From Candidatus Bathyarchaeum sp. (lineage in GTDB: Archaea > Thermoproteota > Bathyarchaeia > Bathyarchaeales > Bathyarchaeaceae): 44,394 nucleotides of DNA. The position numbers and the translations under genes are program-made. Below are positions 1 through 8,682 of the stretch, in pieces (position 1 is the first letter of the stretch; every line of letters starts with the position of its first letter). The stretch is taken from NCBI GenBank assembly GCA_020344315.1, contig CP070820.1:173605-217998 (forward strand), in the 5' to 3' direction. The notes under the pieces are model-generated. The model ran no database searches. It saw only the letters and a list, made by a program, of their open reading frames with translations, and had not been told where the DNA came from.

Positions 1-39
1 GCGTATGTCTTTGACTATTGCGATTTCCTCTTCTGTCAA
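1..39 (-). CDS. Start of a gene running off the window edge (partial)
   Basis: The first 13 codons of a minus-strand reading frame are visible, beginning with TTG at 39-37 and reading MTEEEIAIVKDIR. The TTG overlaps the TGA stop of the upstream gene (TTGA), and an AAGGAGG ribosome binding site lies about 11 bases upstream of it, which is slightly long but usable. This is the layout of a translationally coupled downstream cistron. The acidic then basic helix-like residues look coding, but the product cannot be named from so little. It would form an operon with the two small genes upstream. Confidence 0.45.
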   Translation of the reverse strand, partial: MTEEEIAIVKDIR

Positions 40-386
40 ACGGTAAGTGTTCCTCCTTTATGTTTGGGCTTGGCGAACCGCACTTCTTTCAGGTAGGTTT
101 GGTGCAAGTACTTCATAATTTCCGCATAAAGTTCTTCATCTCGTTTTTTTATCAATGAATTGGCGTTCTTTTCGTAGCCTTTAATCTCTTCAACAATCCA
201 ATTTAGTTTCTTTAGCGAGTCGCTGTCAAGCATAAAAATCAGCCCCTTGAGTTGCTTCAGAGTTTTAGCTGCGCTTACTCTCTCGAAAAATATGGAATAT
301 TCGATTTGTCGGCTAACCAAAATCAACGAATTCACGTAAGTGTTCCTAGGCTCTCCTGAAAGGCTGTCTCTAATGTCTTCCCTCAC
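36..386 (-). CDS. Hypothetical small helical protein
   Basis: This encodes 116 residues beginning at a GTG codon that overlaps the stop of the preceding gene (GTGA). A very strong ribosome binding site, GGAGGTGATT, sits just upstream, so the start is well supported. The protein is charged and predicted mostly alpha-helical (for example the stretches around residues 38-75 and 80-95), with no signal peptide, membrane segment or cysteine motif. The C-terminus is basic (KPKHKGG). I do not recognise a family. It belongs to a run of small minus-strand genes whose compactness and overlaps suggest an accessory operon, but no neighbour gives a clear functional clue. Confidence 0.7.
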   Translation of the reverse strand: MREDIRDSLSGEPRNTYVNSLILVSRQIEYSIFFERVSAAKTLKQLKGLIFMLDSDSLKKLNWIVEEIKGYEKNANSLIKKRDEELYAEIMKYLHQTYLKEVRFAKPKHKGGTLTV

Positions 387-571
387 ACAATCACCTCCGG
401 AAGATCAATATACAAACTTTCAAAACAGGAAAAATGATAAACTCGTCTCGAATCGTGCCTCCCCCTCAGAACTATTCTCTCTCCTAATTCAATAGAATTT
501 TTACAGTGAAAGCAAGTAACAGAAATGCCTCGTTTAATGAACCGGGTTCTGTTGGATTTCGTTAATTTCAT
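383..571 (-). CDS. Small zinc-finger-like protein
   Basis: This is a 62-residue protein. The ATG at 571 is chosen over a start at 628 because GGAGA lies 8 bases upstream of it. The sequence has a CxxC pair (CFHCKNS) near residue 20 and an HFSCF segment near residues 47-51. That gives a Cys2-His-Cys arrangement likely to bind one zinc, as in short treble-clef or LIM-like knuckles. The N-terminus is basic (KLTKSNRTRFIKR), consistent with nucleic-acid contact, but this is inference. The stop overlaps the GTG start of the next gene, so the two are probably co-translated. No named family is recognised. Confidence 0.65.
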   Translation of the reverse strand: MKLTKSNRTRFIKRGISVTCFHCKNSIELGERIVLRGRHDSRRVYHFSCFESLYIDLPEVIV

Positions 572-795
572 TTTGTTGTCTCCTTTCCAAAATCTCCTGA
601 AAGTTCCCTGAATTAGAAATCCAAACATAATATGGCAGAGACGGACCAGGAAGGTGAAGAACCCTCTTTTCTACATTCAAAAGAAATGTCTGGAAACTTT
701 TCTTCAAACTTTTAACGCTTAACTTCTTGCCTTGAAGTGTCAGATTGGAAATACACTTTGTGCAAATACCAATTAGTTGTAAATGTTCTTTTCAT
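534..795 (-). pseudogene. Frameshifted small ORF (CTKC-containing)
   Basis: An ATG at 795 is preceded by a strong ribosome binding site (GGGAGGTGAAAG), but the frame stops after 23 codons. Removing one A from the AAAA run right after the ATG would open a frame of about 86 codons beginning MKEHLQLIGICTKC and ending at 534, inside the next gene. That frame contains a CTKC pair and looks coding in composition. Either the gene carries a one-base insertion (natural or a sequencing error), or the run is a slippage site. It heads the small-gene operon, with an inverted repeat upstream. Confidence 0.4.
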
Positions 796-851
796 GTGAC
801 TTTCACCTCCCTGTAGCGTTGTTTTACAGTTCTCCTGTTTTACTCATATAC

Positions 852-875
852 AATATGTCTTTTTCAAGACATATT
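852..875. promoter_or_regulatory. Perfect 10-bp inverted repeat upstream of small-gene operon
   Basis: The arms aatatgtctt and aagacatatt are separated by four bases (tttc). The repeat lies in an AT-rich stretch about 57 bases upstream of the first ribosome-binding-site/ATG of the minus-strand small-gene cluster, where a promoter or operator is expected. The rest of the gap up to 1022 is AT-rich (several TATA-like runs such as catatactagcatata) with no coding sign. Confidence 0.4.
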
Positions 876-1022
876 TAGTATAGCAATATATCATATACTA
901 GCATATAAACATTCCCGTAAGATATACAAAAACCAACAAATTTGATAAGCATACAACACGAAACACTACATTACCACAAACCCTTGGTTTCTTGCGTTCC
1001 GTATTTCCTACGATCTCATCGA

Positions 1023-1730
<708 letters not shown>

Positions 1731-1784
1731 CTATATTATAGGAACTTAAAGATTTAACCTCAATTTGAAAGGATACTGAACTAA

Positions 1785-1844
1785 CCTCTAGAAATCACAT
1801 CCCCCGTCTTTCCTTCAAAGGTTCAACCTAGAATTTCCTAGAGG
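1785..1844 (-). other. Long-range inverted repeat between HtrA stop and tpiA
   Basis: CCTCTAGAAAT at 1785-1795 can pair with ATTTcCTAGAGG ending at 1844, with one bulged base. The 37-base loop contains a smaller ccttcaaagg inverted repeat. It begins four bases downstream of the HtrA-like gene stop on the minus strand and upstream of tpiA. It could be a 3' processing or termination structure or part of the tpiA leader; there is no long T-run after it. Confidence 0.35.
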
Positions 1845-1848
1845 CCAA

Positions 1849-3360
1849 TTATCCTTGATAAGGCGCTCGTTCCGTAGTCGTGACATCAACTGATGCGGTT
1901 ACACCAGATCTCCAGAGGGTCAAAGTTATAGATTGACCGGGCGACACTTCTCCTTCCATGTATGCAACCATCTCTTCTCTAGTGAAAGTAGGATGGCCAT
2001 CGATAGCCAGTATAATATCCATGGCTGTTAAACCTGAAGGCCCGCTTACAGCCGGATTTAATCCAGCATCATCCGCTGGAGAGCTTGGAACAACCTCAGT
2101 AATTAGAAGCCCTGTCTGGTAAGGATCAACATTCAGAATATTCATTGAACTTATAACTTCTGAACTTAGTGCTACGATGCTAACACCCACAAACGGATGT
2201 TTATACTCCCCTTCCGTGATAAGAGAAGGAACCACCCGATTAATGATGTTACCTGGAACTGCAAAGCTGAAACCTACGTCGGTAGCCGCATTTGTTATCC
2301 CAACTACATCTCCAGAAAGATCCAATAACGGTCCTCCTGAACTACCGGGGGCAACTGTTAAGTCAAGTTGTAATACAGGTGTGATTATGGGTTCAAGATC
2401 GAGGAGCTTGTTAAGCTGACTTATGTAGCCTGATGAAAGGCTTTCTGTAAGCCCAAGAGGGTTACCTATGGCTACTACCTGCTGTCCAATGAAATATTGG
2501 TCACTAAAATTCAATGGATTAACCCCGGATGGGACTGTAGGTACTGTTAGCACAGCAATGTCAGAGTAAGCATCGGAAGCTATCACGGTTGCTTGTGTCC
2601 TAGTTCTGTCAAAGAACTCGATTTCAATATCCGTTTCATCTTCAACCACATGGTAGTTGGTGGCTATCGTGGTTGAATTATTGAAGAAAAATCCTGAACC
2701 TTGTCCCACAGGGGTCCTGATTACCACAACGGACTTGTATGTAGCCGCGTAGACTTCAGCCGGTGTCAGGTTAAGCAGTTGGTCAACAATTCCTTCTAGG
2801 TCCGAAAGGTTTGAAATAAGCCCCTCAAGGGTTGCAACAGTGGTTCCGAGCTCAGCTAGTTCTGTAGAGGTGCTCTGATTTAGGGCGTTCATTTGATTGG
2901 TTAGATTTGATAGGCTTGATTTGGTTTCCTCGATGCTTGTTGTTGTTTCGTCTAGGGTGTTTTGTAAATCACTAAGCTGTCCTTCTTGGATACTGAGCTG
3001 TTCTTCCTGTGCACTAAGTTGTTTTAGAGCGCTTTGTAGTTCATCGAGCTGTCCCAGAGCATTTTGTAGCTCGTTAAGCTGTTCTTCCTGGGCATCAAGT
3101 CGTCCTTCTTGGATACTAAGCTGTTCCAGAGTGCTTTGTAGTTCACTAAGCTGTTCTAGAGCATTTTGTAGTTCGCTGAGCTGTTCTTCGTGGGTACTAA
3201 GTTGCTGCAGAGCATTTTGTAGCTCATTAAGTCGTTCTTCTTGAACATTAAGTTGCTCTTGAATACGAATGCTGTCAAGTATCAAATAGAAGCTAAAAGC
3301 CGAGAAGACAATAGCGACAACGGCTATGATGGCTACTATCTTTAAGGTCCTGCTAGACAT
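1849..3360 (-). CDS. Membrane-anchored HtrA/DegP-like serine protease with long coiled coil
   Basis: Numbering is from the ATG at 3360, chosen over one 21 bases upstream because GGTGG lies just before it. Residues about 6-29 form a signal anchor. Residues about 33-173 are a Q/E/L-rich coiled coil built from near repeats such as QLSELQNALEQLS. A trypsin-like domain follows, with the full triad: His237 in TNYHVV, Asp267 in SDIAVL and Ser341 in APGSSGG. A C-terminal PDZ domain starts near HPFVGVSIV and includes GLLITEVVPSSPADDAGL. The family degrades misfolded envelope proteins. The topology suggests an extracytoplasmic protease held away from the membrane by a helical stalk. The stalk is much longer than in bacterial DegP/DegS; the repeats probably expand and contract. 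Confidence 0.9.
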   Translation of the reverse strand: MSSRTLKIVAIIAVVAIVFSAFSFYLILDSIRIQEQLNVQEERLNELQNALQQLSTHEEQLSELQNALEQLSELQSTLEQLSIQEGRLDAQEEQLNELQNALGQLDELQSALKQLSAQEEQLSIQEGQLSDLQNTLDETTTSIEETKSSLSNLTNQMNALNQSTSTELAELGTTVATLEGLISNLSDLEGIVDQLLNLTPAEVYAATYKSVVVIRTPVGQGSGFFFNNSTTIATNYHVVEDETDIEIEFFDRTRTQATVIASDAYSDIAVLTVPTVPSGVNPLNFSDQYFIGQQVVAIGNPLGLTESLSSGYISQLNKLLDLEPIITPVLQLDLTVAPGSSGGPLLDLSGDVVGITNAATDVGFSFAVPGNIINRVVPSLITEGEYKHPFVGVSIVALSSEVISSMNILNVDPYQTGLLITEVVPSSPADDAGLNPAVSGPSGLTAMDIILAIDGHPTFTREEMVAYMEGEVSPGQSITLTLWRSGVTASVDVTTTERAPYQG

Positions 3361-3531
3361 ATGTCCACCAAAATCATCCATGGGCTTTAAGAGTTTTGGA
3401 TTAGAACTCCAAATGCGCTTGGAACTTCAAAAGAGATGCAAAAACATATAGCAGATTTATAATCCAACCTTCCTTATTCAGACTCGCAGAATAATATGGC
3501 ACTTCTCCACCTTATATTTGAGCCTTAACTT

Positions 3532-4281
3532 TTAGAAATGCTCTATTTTCGCGGCTATTTTCCTTAAAGTGTATGTTACGGGATGTTCTTTTTTCTCAAA
3601 AGCAAATAGGTATTCTCCGCCTGATTGTAGTACATCACAGGAACAGGGAACGAGGTCAATGATGGGTAACTGCTGTGGATCGAGTTTGAGGGGAATTCTT
3701 CCTAGTAAGATGGTGTCTGGAACTTTGTTAACTATGATTCCTGTCTTTTTTTCATATAGGTCGTAGAGGTCATATATCATCCTCTGTGTTCCTTCCACAT
3801 CCGACTTGTCTATGGAAGTTACTACTAGTACTATGTCGGCTGCGACGATGGCATTAATGGATGAGTATTGAAGTCCAGGACTGGAGTCACAGATCACATA
3901 ATCAAAATTCATATCATTAATGAGAGAGCTTTTAAGAGATAGAAGTCTGCCTAATGCTTCCATTCCCCATTTTCTGTCCCTAGATGACATTTCCCGAATA
4001 GCCACTGTTGAAGGGTTTGCCAAACCAACAAACAATTTTCCCTCTCTAATGTACCTGGGAGTGCAGTCTGTCAGAATACTGTTTATCTCGCAGGCTTTGT
4101 TCAGGTAGTCATTTATCCAGTATTTCATGTCGTTCTTGAATGTGGAGTTGAGGCTGGGGGCTCGAAGATCTAAATCCAGTAGACAAACCCTTTTGCCCTT
4201 GTCGGCTAAAATCATTGCCAAATTCACTGATAGCAGGGTCTTTCCTGTTCCGCCCTTGTACGAGTGAAGTGTTATGATCAA
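3532..4281 (-). CDS. MinD/ParA-family P-loop ATPase
   Basis: The 249-residue protein starts directly with the first beta strand and carries the deviant Walker A motif KGGTGKT (residues 9-15), followed by LLDLDLRAPS (switch I/A' region) and YVICDSSPGLQ (Walker B region). These define the MinD/ParA/SIMIBI group, which dimerise on ATP and position proteins, plasmids or membrane complexes. No ParB-like or centromere-like partner is visible beside it. The C-terminal TLRKIAAKIEHF is amphipathic and could be a MinD-type membrane-targeting helix. It is divergent to the nreA gene across about 250 bases. Its exact cargo cannot be told; ParA, MinD and flagellar or chemotaxis positioning ATPases are alternatives. 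Confidence 0.85.
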   Translation of the reverse strand: MIITLHSYKGGTGKTLLSVNLAMILADKGKRVCLLDLDLRAPSLNSTFKNDMKYWINDYLNKACEINSILTDCTPRYIREGKLFVGLANPSTVAIREMSSRDRKWGMEALGRLLSLKSSLINDMNFDYVICDSSPGLQYSSINAIVAADIVLVVTSIDKSDVEGTQRMIYDLYDLYEKKTGIIVNKVPDTILLGRIPLKLDPQQLPIIDLVPCSCDVLQSGGEYLFAFEKKEHPVTYTLRKIAAKIEHF

Positions 4282-4528
4282 CGAATTTTATCTCCTGTGT
4301 GGGGCTGGATGCTGACTTTTGTATGGTTTCTTACTAATTAATACATTCTCCCCGTCCTTAAATAATAAATATGTAGACATCAGAATCAGACACACACTGT
4401 TCATTAAAAACAAGACAATAAAAACATGATAATTCATACTTAAAATGGAAAAATTTACTGGAAGAACAGAAAAGTCTTACTAACCTCATTAACAAAGTTA
4501 TTGCCCAATCTTTTCCGGCGGAGTAAAG
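4282..4528. other. Divergent intergenic region
   Basis: This AT-rich stretch separates the MinD-like gene (minus) from nreA (plus). It must hold both promoters. TATA-like runs include ttaaataataaatatgt near 4358-4374 and aataaaaacatgataa near 4418-4433. No repeat, RNA or small gene stands out. Confidence 0.4.
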
Positions 4529-5920
4529 ATGAGAAGACCAATTGGGGGAAAGAGAAACGCCAAGGTCATAGGGCAGGTGAGGAAACCCAAGCCTTCTTTG
4601 AAGGATAACCCGTGGGTTCTGGAGCTTTTAGATGATCACAGCCTAGCCGCAGACCTAAACTACAGTAAAGACCAGCTGGTGACGAAAGCTAGAGGACGAA
4701 GCCTGTGTGCAGCATGTAAAGGCGGCAAGTTCCTATGTGGCAAAACCAGGTGTCCTCTTGTCGTCAGGTTCCGTTCTTACTTCAAAACCGCCCCTCTTCT
4801 TCAGAGCACTGATTTGGATGGAGCTTGCCCCCCAGGGGTCTTTGTGGGTCGAATCGGCTACCCCTACGTGTATGCAGGACCGCTTGTTCCTCCTCTCCAC
4901 GAGGACACGAGCCTCTATGACCTCCCTGAATTCTGGTTTGGAAAATCAATTGATGAGATTGTGGGTTTCCGCTCTTTGCTCGTTAGAGGGAAACATAGGG
5001 TTCACGTGAAGAAGTTCGAGGAGGCGGGAAAAATAATGGATCAGACCATTGATCTGGCCCTGTCTATTCGCCCAGTTGATGTTGAATTGTCCCTCAAGAA
5101 GAAGCCTACTAAGACCCTTGTTCTTGATAGTCAGATCCAGCCCTTTGGGCCCTCCGCTTTGCTCAGGAAAATGAGTGTTTCAAACTCTCGGTGGGACCAT
5201 CATATTGAGAAGGCTTACTTCGATGATGATCTGAAGGCCTCCGAAGCTGTTACAACTCTATTCCAGAAGGGAACTTTGGTTACCAAAATTCAGCGGGCTT
5301 TTAGTGTCGGTGCTTTTGGAATGAAGGAGCAGAGACGTTTGGTTCCCACTCGCTGGAGTATAACAGCGGTGGACAGCATTATCTCGGAGGATATGATGAA
5401 GAAGATCAAGACTTTTCCTGAAATTAATGAGTATCGTGTCTACGAGTCTCGCTATTTAGATAATAGATTCGAGATTTTGATGATGCCGAGAGCTTGGAGC
5501 TATGAAGCTATGGAAGCTTGGTATCCGGGCACGGCTTGGAACCCAAGTAACAGATATGTTATCATGTTTGGTGACTGGGAAGGTTTTGGCGGTCGCACCA
5601 CCTACGCCAGCATTGGAGGCTGCTATTATGCAGCTCGTCTAGCAGTGGGAGAGTTGCTCATGAAGGAACGAAGACAAGCATTGGTGATTGTTCTGAGAGA
5701 AGCACATCCCGGATACATCATGCCTGTAGGGGTCTGGCAGGTGAGAGAGAACGTGAGGAACGCCCTGAGGCAGAAACCCCACAAATACAACACGCTAGAC
5801 GAAGCTTTAAGTCGCATCGCCAACCAGTTCCAGATTCCCATGAAACAATGGATAGCGAGAAGCAGCCTGCTAAGGAATGCTCTATTTCAGAGAAGAATCA
5901 CAGATTACTTCAAGAGATAG
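4529..5920 (+). CDS. nreA: Nre-family archaeal DNA repair protein with PIP box
   Basis: The 463-residue product matches the archaeal Nre family, whose members act in repair of alkylated or mitomycin-damaged DNA and bind PCNA. The N-terminal region has a four-cysteine cluster, Cys60, Cys63, Cys70 and Cys75 (LCAACKGGKFLCGKTRC), expected to bind zinc. It is followed by the conserved family block around FVGRIGYPYVYAGPLVPP. The extreme C-terminus is QRRITDYFKR, a canonical PCNA-interacting peptide (Q454, I457, Y460, F461). The start at 4529 follows GGCGGAG. It stands alone on the plus strand. NucS, with a similar C-terminal tail, lies 9 kb away and is another probable PCNA client. Confidence 0.92.
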   Translation: MRRPIGGKRNAKVIGQVRKPKPSLKDNPWVLELLDDHSLAADLNYSKDQLVTKARGRSLCAACKGGKFLCGKTRCPLVVRFRSYFKTAPLLQSTDLDGACPPGVFVGRIGYPYVYAGPLVPPLHEDTSLYDLPEFWFGKSIDEIVGFRSLLVRGKHRVHVKKFEEAGKIMDQTIDLALSIRPVDVELSLKKKPTKTLVLDSQIQPFGPSALLRKMSVSNSRWDHHIEKAYFDDDLKASEAVTTLFQKGTLVTKIQRAFSVGAFGMKEQRRLVPTRWSITAVDSIISEDMMKKIKTFPEINEYRVYESRYLDNRFEILMMPRAWSYEAMEAWYPGTAWNPSNRYVIMFGDWEGFGGRTTYASIGGCYYAARLAVGELLMKERRQALVIVLREAHPGYIMPVGVWQVRENVRNALRQKPHKYNTLDEALSRIANQFQIPMKQWIARSSLLRNALFQRRITDYFKR

Positions 5921-6026
5921 GTGCTTTTCAGAAATTAATGTTCCTGATGTTGTGTTGATATGCTATTCTATTAGGGGTGGGATTTTCTAGATTTTTTTAC
6001 TATCTATTAATTCATTATTGGTGGAA

Positions 6027-6045
6027 CTGAAATAACCATTAAAAT
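6027..6045 (+). promoter_or_regulatory. 19-bp element shared with the second winged-helix gene (copy 1)
   Basis: The 19 bases ctgaaataaccattaaaat occur here and again, identically, at 10502-10520. Both lie 41-52 bases before the ATG of paralogous winged-helix genes. The attaaaat end could serve as a TATA box, and the ataaccatt part matches each half of the palindrome at 14172-14193. A shared promoter/operator is inferred. Confidence 0.55.
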
Positions 6046-6097
6046 CCCTACCAGCCAATCATCTTCATTAAACAATCTGCTATAGCGGTGTGTAGAG

Positions 6098-6421
6098 ATG
6101 GGAAGGAAAAACGAGTTCAAGGTCGTTGCGAATATCTTGCGAGTGGCAGCCAAAGGATCCAAGGAAAGCGAGATTATGGACAGATGCAAGTTGGATTCCA
6201 CGGCTTTAGATAACTACCTATCAGCTCTAGCAGAATTGAATCTGTTGACTATGGAAGATGGCAAGGGAATGTGCTACCGAACAACCAAAAAAGGTTTAGA
6301 ATTCCTCAATACTTACCATAGGCTCAGATGGCTTCTCTTGGGCAAAGACAACGATTTCCTTTTGATGCGACTTCTGGGACAGATGAAAGGGAAAGAGAGT
6401 CATCCCTTTTACGTAAGCTAG
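6098..6421 (+). CDS. Winged-helix regulator (HTH_45-like), paralogue 1
   Basis: The 107-residue protein resembles the short archaeal winged-helix family typified by PF14947. An N-terminal helical HTH includes GSKESEIMDRC, a short wing is near CYRTTKKGLEFL, and a C-terminal helix contains YHRLRWLLLGKD. It is a clear paralogue of the protein at 10562-10885. Both share VVA-ILRVA--GSKESEI, the YRTT--G-EFL wing, the LRWLL-GKD helix and an aromatic YV tail. It likely binds DNA as a dimer. It converges with the end of the exopolysaccharide operon, 12 bases from that operon's last stop. Control of that operon or of itself is inferred from this position and the shared upstream element. Confidence 0.82.
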   Translation: MGRKNEFKVVANILRVAAKGSKESEIMDRCKLDSTALDNYLSALAELNLLTMEDGKGMCYRTTKKGLEFLNTYHRLRWLLLGKDNDFLLMRLLGQMKGKESHPFYVS

Positions 6422-6433
6422 AACTTATAATTT

Positions 6434-7222
6434 TTACTGCAAAATATTGCTGATGCCTTCAATTGTGTTGAAGGAGAAATTCTCAAGAATACTCTGCAGG
6501 ATTTGTTCGTATTCGTTAGCAACATCCCGATTTAGACTATTGTATTCCATAAATTCTTGTGGATGCGTTACAATCATCGCATAACCATACTTTTCTATGC
6601 TAGCTTCCACTTCTTTCAAGATTACACTTCTGCTTTTCATCTGCCATGTTTCATTGCCATAATCTGATAATTCAATTGTCGCTGGTATGCTCTGAATCCT
6701 TACGGAAGCCCAGCCCTTTTCATGGAACTCAGAAAGTCCTGATATTATTGTATATCCCGTTGTCTCCATTGCTATTATCGTATCGCTGTTGTAACTGAAC
6801 ATAGGAGGTACTAGAACCTTAGTTTCAGTATTCAAAGTCTTTTCGAGATATTGTTTAGCTTCGAGAAGTCTCAAGTTTTGCTCATCTAATGCAAACTGTG
6901 CAAGGTCTTCATGTTCCCATCCGTGGACGACCACTTCGGAGCCTGCTCTAATTGCTTGTATCGTAGCCTCGACTAATTCATGATCCATGCCGAAGAACTT
7001 TGGGATTATAGCAAGACTTACAGGTAGTTTGTTGACCCTGCTATATTCCATCAAGTATAGTTGTGCATCTTTGAATGCAAAGTCTTGAACATCGTCTATT
7101 CGGACAACTATCACTGGAGGCTTAGCTGTCTTTTTCGGCATCGTTACTTCATTACAGAGTGCCACTATAATTGAAATTACGATTAAAACTGAGGCAATGA
7201 AAAAATATTGCTGTTTTTTCAA
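6434..7222 (-). CDS. Polysaccharide deacetylase-like protein (DUF2334-type), membrane anchored
   Basis: The best start is TTG at 7222, preceded by GAGGTGA at 5-base spacing. A GTG at 7231, which overlaps the GT2 stop, is the alternative. Residues about 5-26 form a signal anchor (YFFIASVLIVISIIVAL). The outer domain is a NodB/DUF2334-like barrel: RIDDVQDF carries the metal-binding aspartate pair and VVHGWEHEDL keeps the His-x3-His metal ligands. So this copy looks catalytically competent, unlike the NodB-like protein at 8663-9406. It is the last gene of the exopolysaccharide operon and probably removes acetyl or similar groups from the polymer outside the cell. The substrate is not determinable. 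Confidence 0.82.
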   Translation of the reverse strand: MKKQQYFFIASVLIVISIIVALCNEVTMPKKTAKPPVIVVRIDDVQDFAFKDAQLYLMEYSRVNKLPVSLAIIPKFFGMDHELVEATIQAIRAGSEVVVHGWEHEDLAQFALDEQNLRLLEAKQYLEKTLNTETKVLVPPMFSYNSDTIIAMETTGYTIISGLSEFHEKGWASVRIQSIPATIELSDYGNETWQMKSRSVILKEVEASIEKYGYAMIVTHPQEFMEYNSLNRDVANEYEQILQSILENFSFNTIEGISNILQ

Positions 7223-7227
7223 TTTTT

Positions 7228-8682
7228 TCACCTCGTAAGCCACTGATTCTTCCTGAAAGTCCAGAGGGCTGGAAATATTAACCATGGAAGCACAAGGAAT
7301 GCGATGATGTTCATTATTGGCTTGTATTTCCACGTTTTAGTTTCGGGATTTCTGAATTTGTAGTCAAGCCCAGCAACGAAACCTATCGCCAATTGTCCCA
7401 TCAGATAGGTTAAGGGTAACAGATAGTTATGCAATACCAATGGTGTGTAAAAGTAGATTATGAATAAAAGCAGAGGAGCAATAAAAGTTGTCATGAACTC
7501 GATATAAAAAACTAGAGAAATCAAAGGGTGTTTTCGCCAAAAAAACGCACTAACAAAGAAATTTGACCGTAAGTACCCTTTTTTCCATCTAGTTTGCTGT
7601 TTAATATAAGCTTTCCATTTCTCAGGAACTTCAGTATGAACAATTGCTGAGGGTACGTAAGCAGTTTTCCATTCAACAAGAGTTTGCGCGGTTAGGCCTC
7701 GATCTTCAGCATCGTCATACTGTGCCATGGACGTCATCAATTTCTTTGATACTGGAGCCAATTCTTTCTTAGCCCACGGTGTTGCTATCGTGTAAGTTGT
7801 CAGGTCTCTATCGTCACTATTCTGAACTTTCCAATCAACCCAGTATGGAATAAAATGGGCTATAGCATCACGCCTATAAGCGGACAAACATCCTGAGCAA
7901 CAAAGAACCGACCCAAAAACACTTTCTGTTGTTTTATGGATATTGAAGGCGTAATCATACCACGCATCTTGGCATTTTGTGAGAAAATTTTTGTTTGCGT
8001 TAAGTACTCTACCGTTTCCAACTACTGCACCTACGTCAGGGTTAGACTGGAGTGTTTTCATGAACTCTTCTATTGCATGTTTGTCGACAATACTATCGGA
8101 GTCCATCAGAACGACGTATTTTCCCAGGGAGGCGTAAAATCCAGTAGAAATGGCTCTCCGTTTTCCCCCGTTCTTTCTATGTATAACTGTAAGCTGAGGA
8201 TATTTTTCATCAAGATAATCCAGAACATCGCTTGTACCATCAGTACTGCCATCGTTAACCGCAATAACTTCTATGTTTTGGTAAGATGACCTGAAAACAG
8301 CATCGATTACTCTCTCAATTAGCACTTTTTGATTGTATATTGGAATGATCACTGACACTAGATCTTGATCATCAACTTGCTTTCGTTGTGCTGAATTTTT
8401 AAAGAAAAACCATCCTATGAAGAAAATAGCTATTGTTTGTATGGGCATAAGTGTTGAGTAAATCACAAGTGGGTCATTGATTCTTAATGCAATAATTATG
8501 TTGCTGCTCATCAAAAAAATTAACGTGAAGAGAAGAACTATCCTTAAGGTCCAAGCTTTTTTCCCAACTGAGACTCTTTGATCGCTTAGTATGGGCTGAT
8601 TTGCAGGTTCTTTTACAGGCGAAGAATTACTCTGCTGTGTCTCAGCTTCTGAGACGATAACCTCAGAAACCAGGTGAGACAC
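7228..8682 (-). CDS. Processive family 2 glycosyltransferase (HAS/NodC/PgaC-like synthase)
   Basis: Numbering is from GTG at 8682 (484 residues). Two membrane segments (about 44-66 and 71-95) precede a GT-A domain with VIIPIYNQ, VNDGSTDGT (Asp144), MDSDS (Asp194/Asp196), the acceptor-base region AEDRGLT (Asp327) and the processivity motif QQTRW (362-366). More membrane helices follow (about 385-440). This set defines membrane synthases that polymerise and export beta-linked polysaccharides such as hyaluronan, chitin or poly-GlcNAc. It overlaps the upstream NodB-like gene by up to 20 bases. The GTG lies inside a GAGGTG ribosome binding site that is ideally spaced for a CTG at 8673, so the true start may be that CTG. 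Confidence 0.9.
   Translation of the reverse strand: MSHLVSEVIVSEAETQQSNSSPVKEPANQPILSDQRVSVGKKAWTLRIVLLFTLIFLMSSNIIIALRINDPLVIYSTLMPIQTIAIFFIGWFFFKNSAQRKQVDDQDLVSVIIPIYNQKVLIERVIDAVFRSSYQNIEVIAVNDGSTDGTSDVLDYLDEKYPQLTVIHRKNGGKRRAISTGFYASLGKYVVLMDSDSIVDKHAIEEFMKTLQSNPDVGAVVGNGRVLNANKNFLTKCQDAWYDYAFNIHKTTESVFGSVLCCSGCLSAYRRDAIAHFIPYWVDWKVQNSDDRDLTTYTIATPWAKKELAPVSKKLMTSMAQYDDAEDRGLTAQTLVEWKTAYVPSAIVHTEVPEKWKAYIKQQTRWKKGYLRSNFFVSAFFWRKHPLISLVFYIEFMTTFIAPLLLFIIYFYTPLVLHNYLLPLTYLMGQLAIGFVAGLDYKFRNPETKTWKYKPIMNIIAFLVLPWLIFPALWTFRKNQWLTR

Noticed and set aside
2897-3244. Plus-strand ORF rich in Ser, Cys and Leu with apparent repeats
   Set aside because: It is the antisense of the coiled-coil repeat of the HtrA-like gene; the repeat pattern follows the codons of that gene.
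2940-3250. Possible CRISPR-like direct repeats
   Set aside because: Units are imperfect, vary in length, keep the reading frame and encode heptads; there are no unique spacers of constant size.
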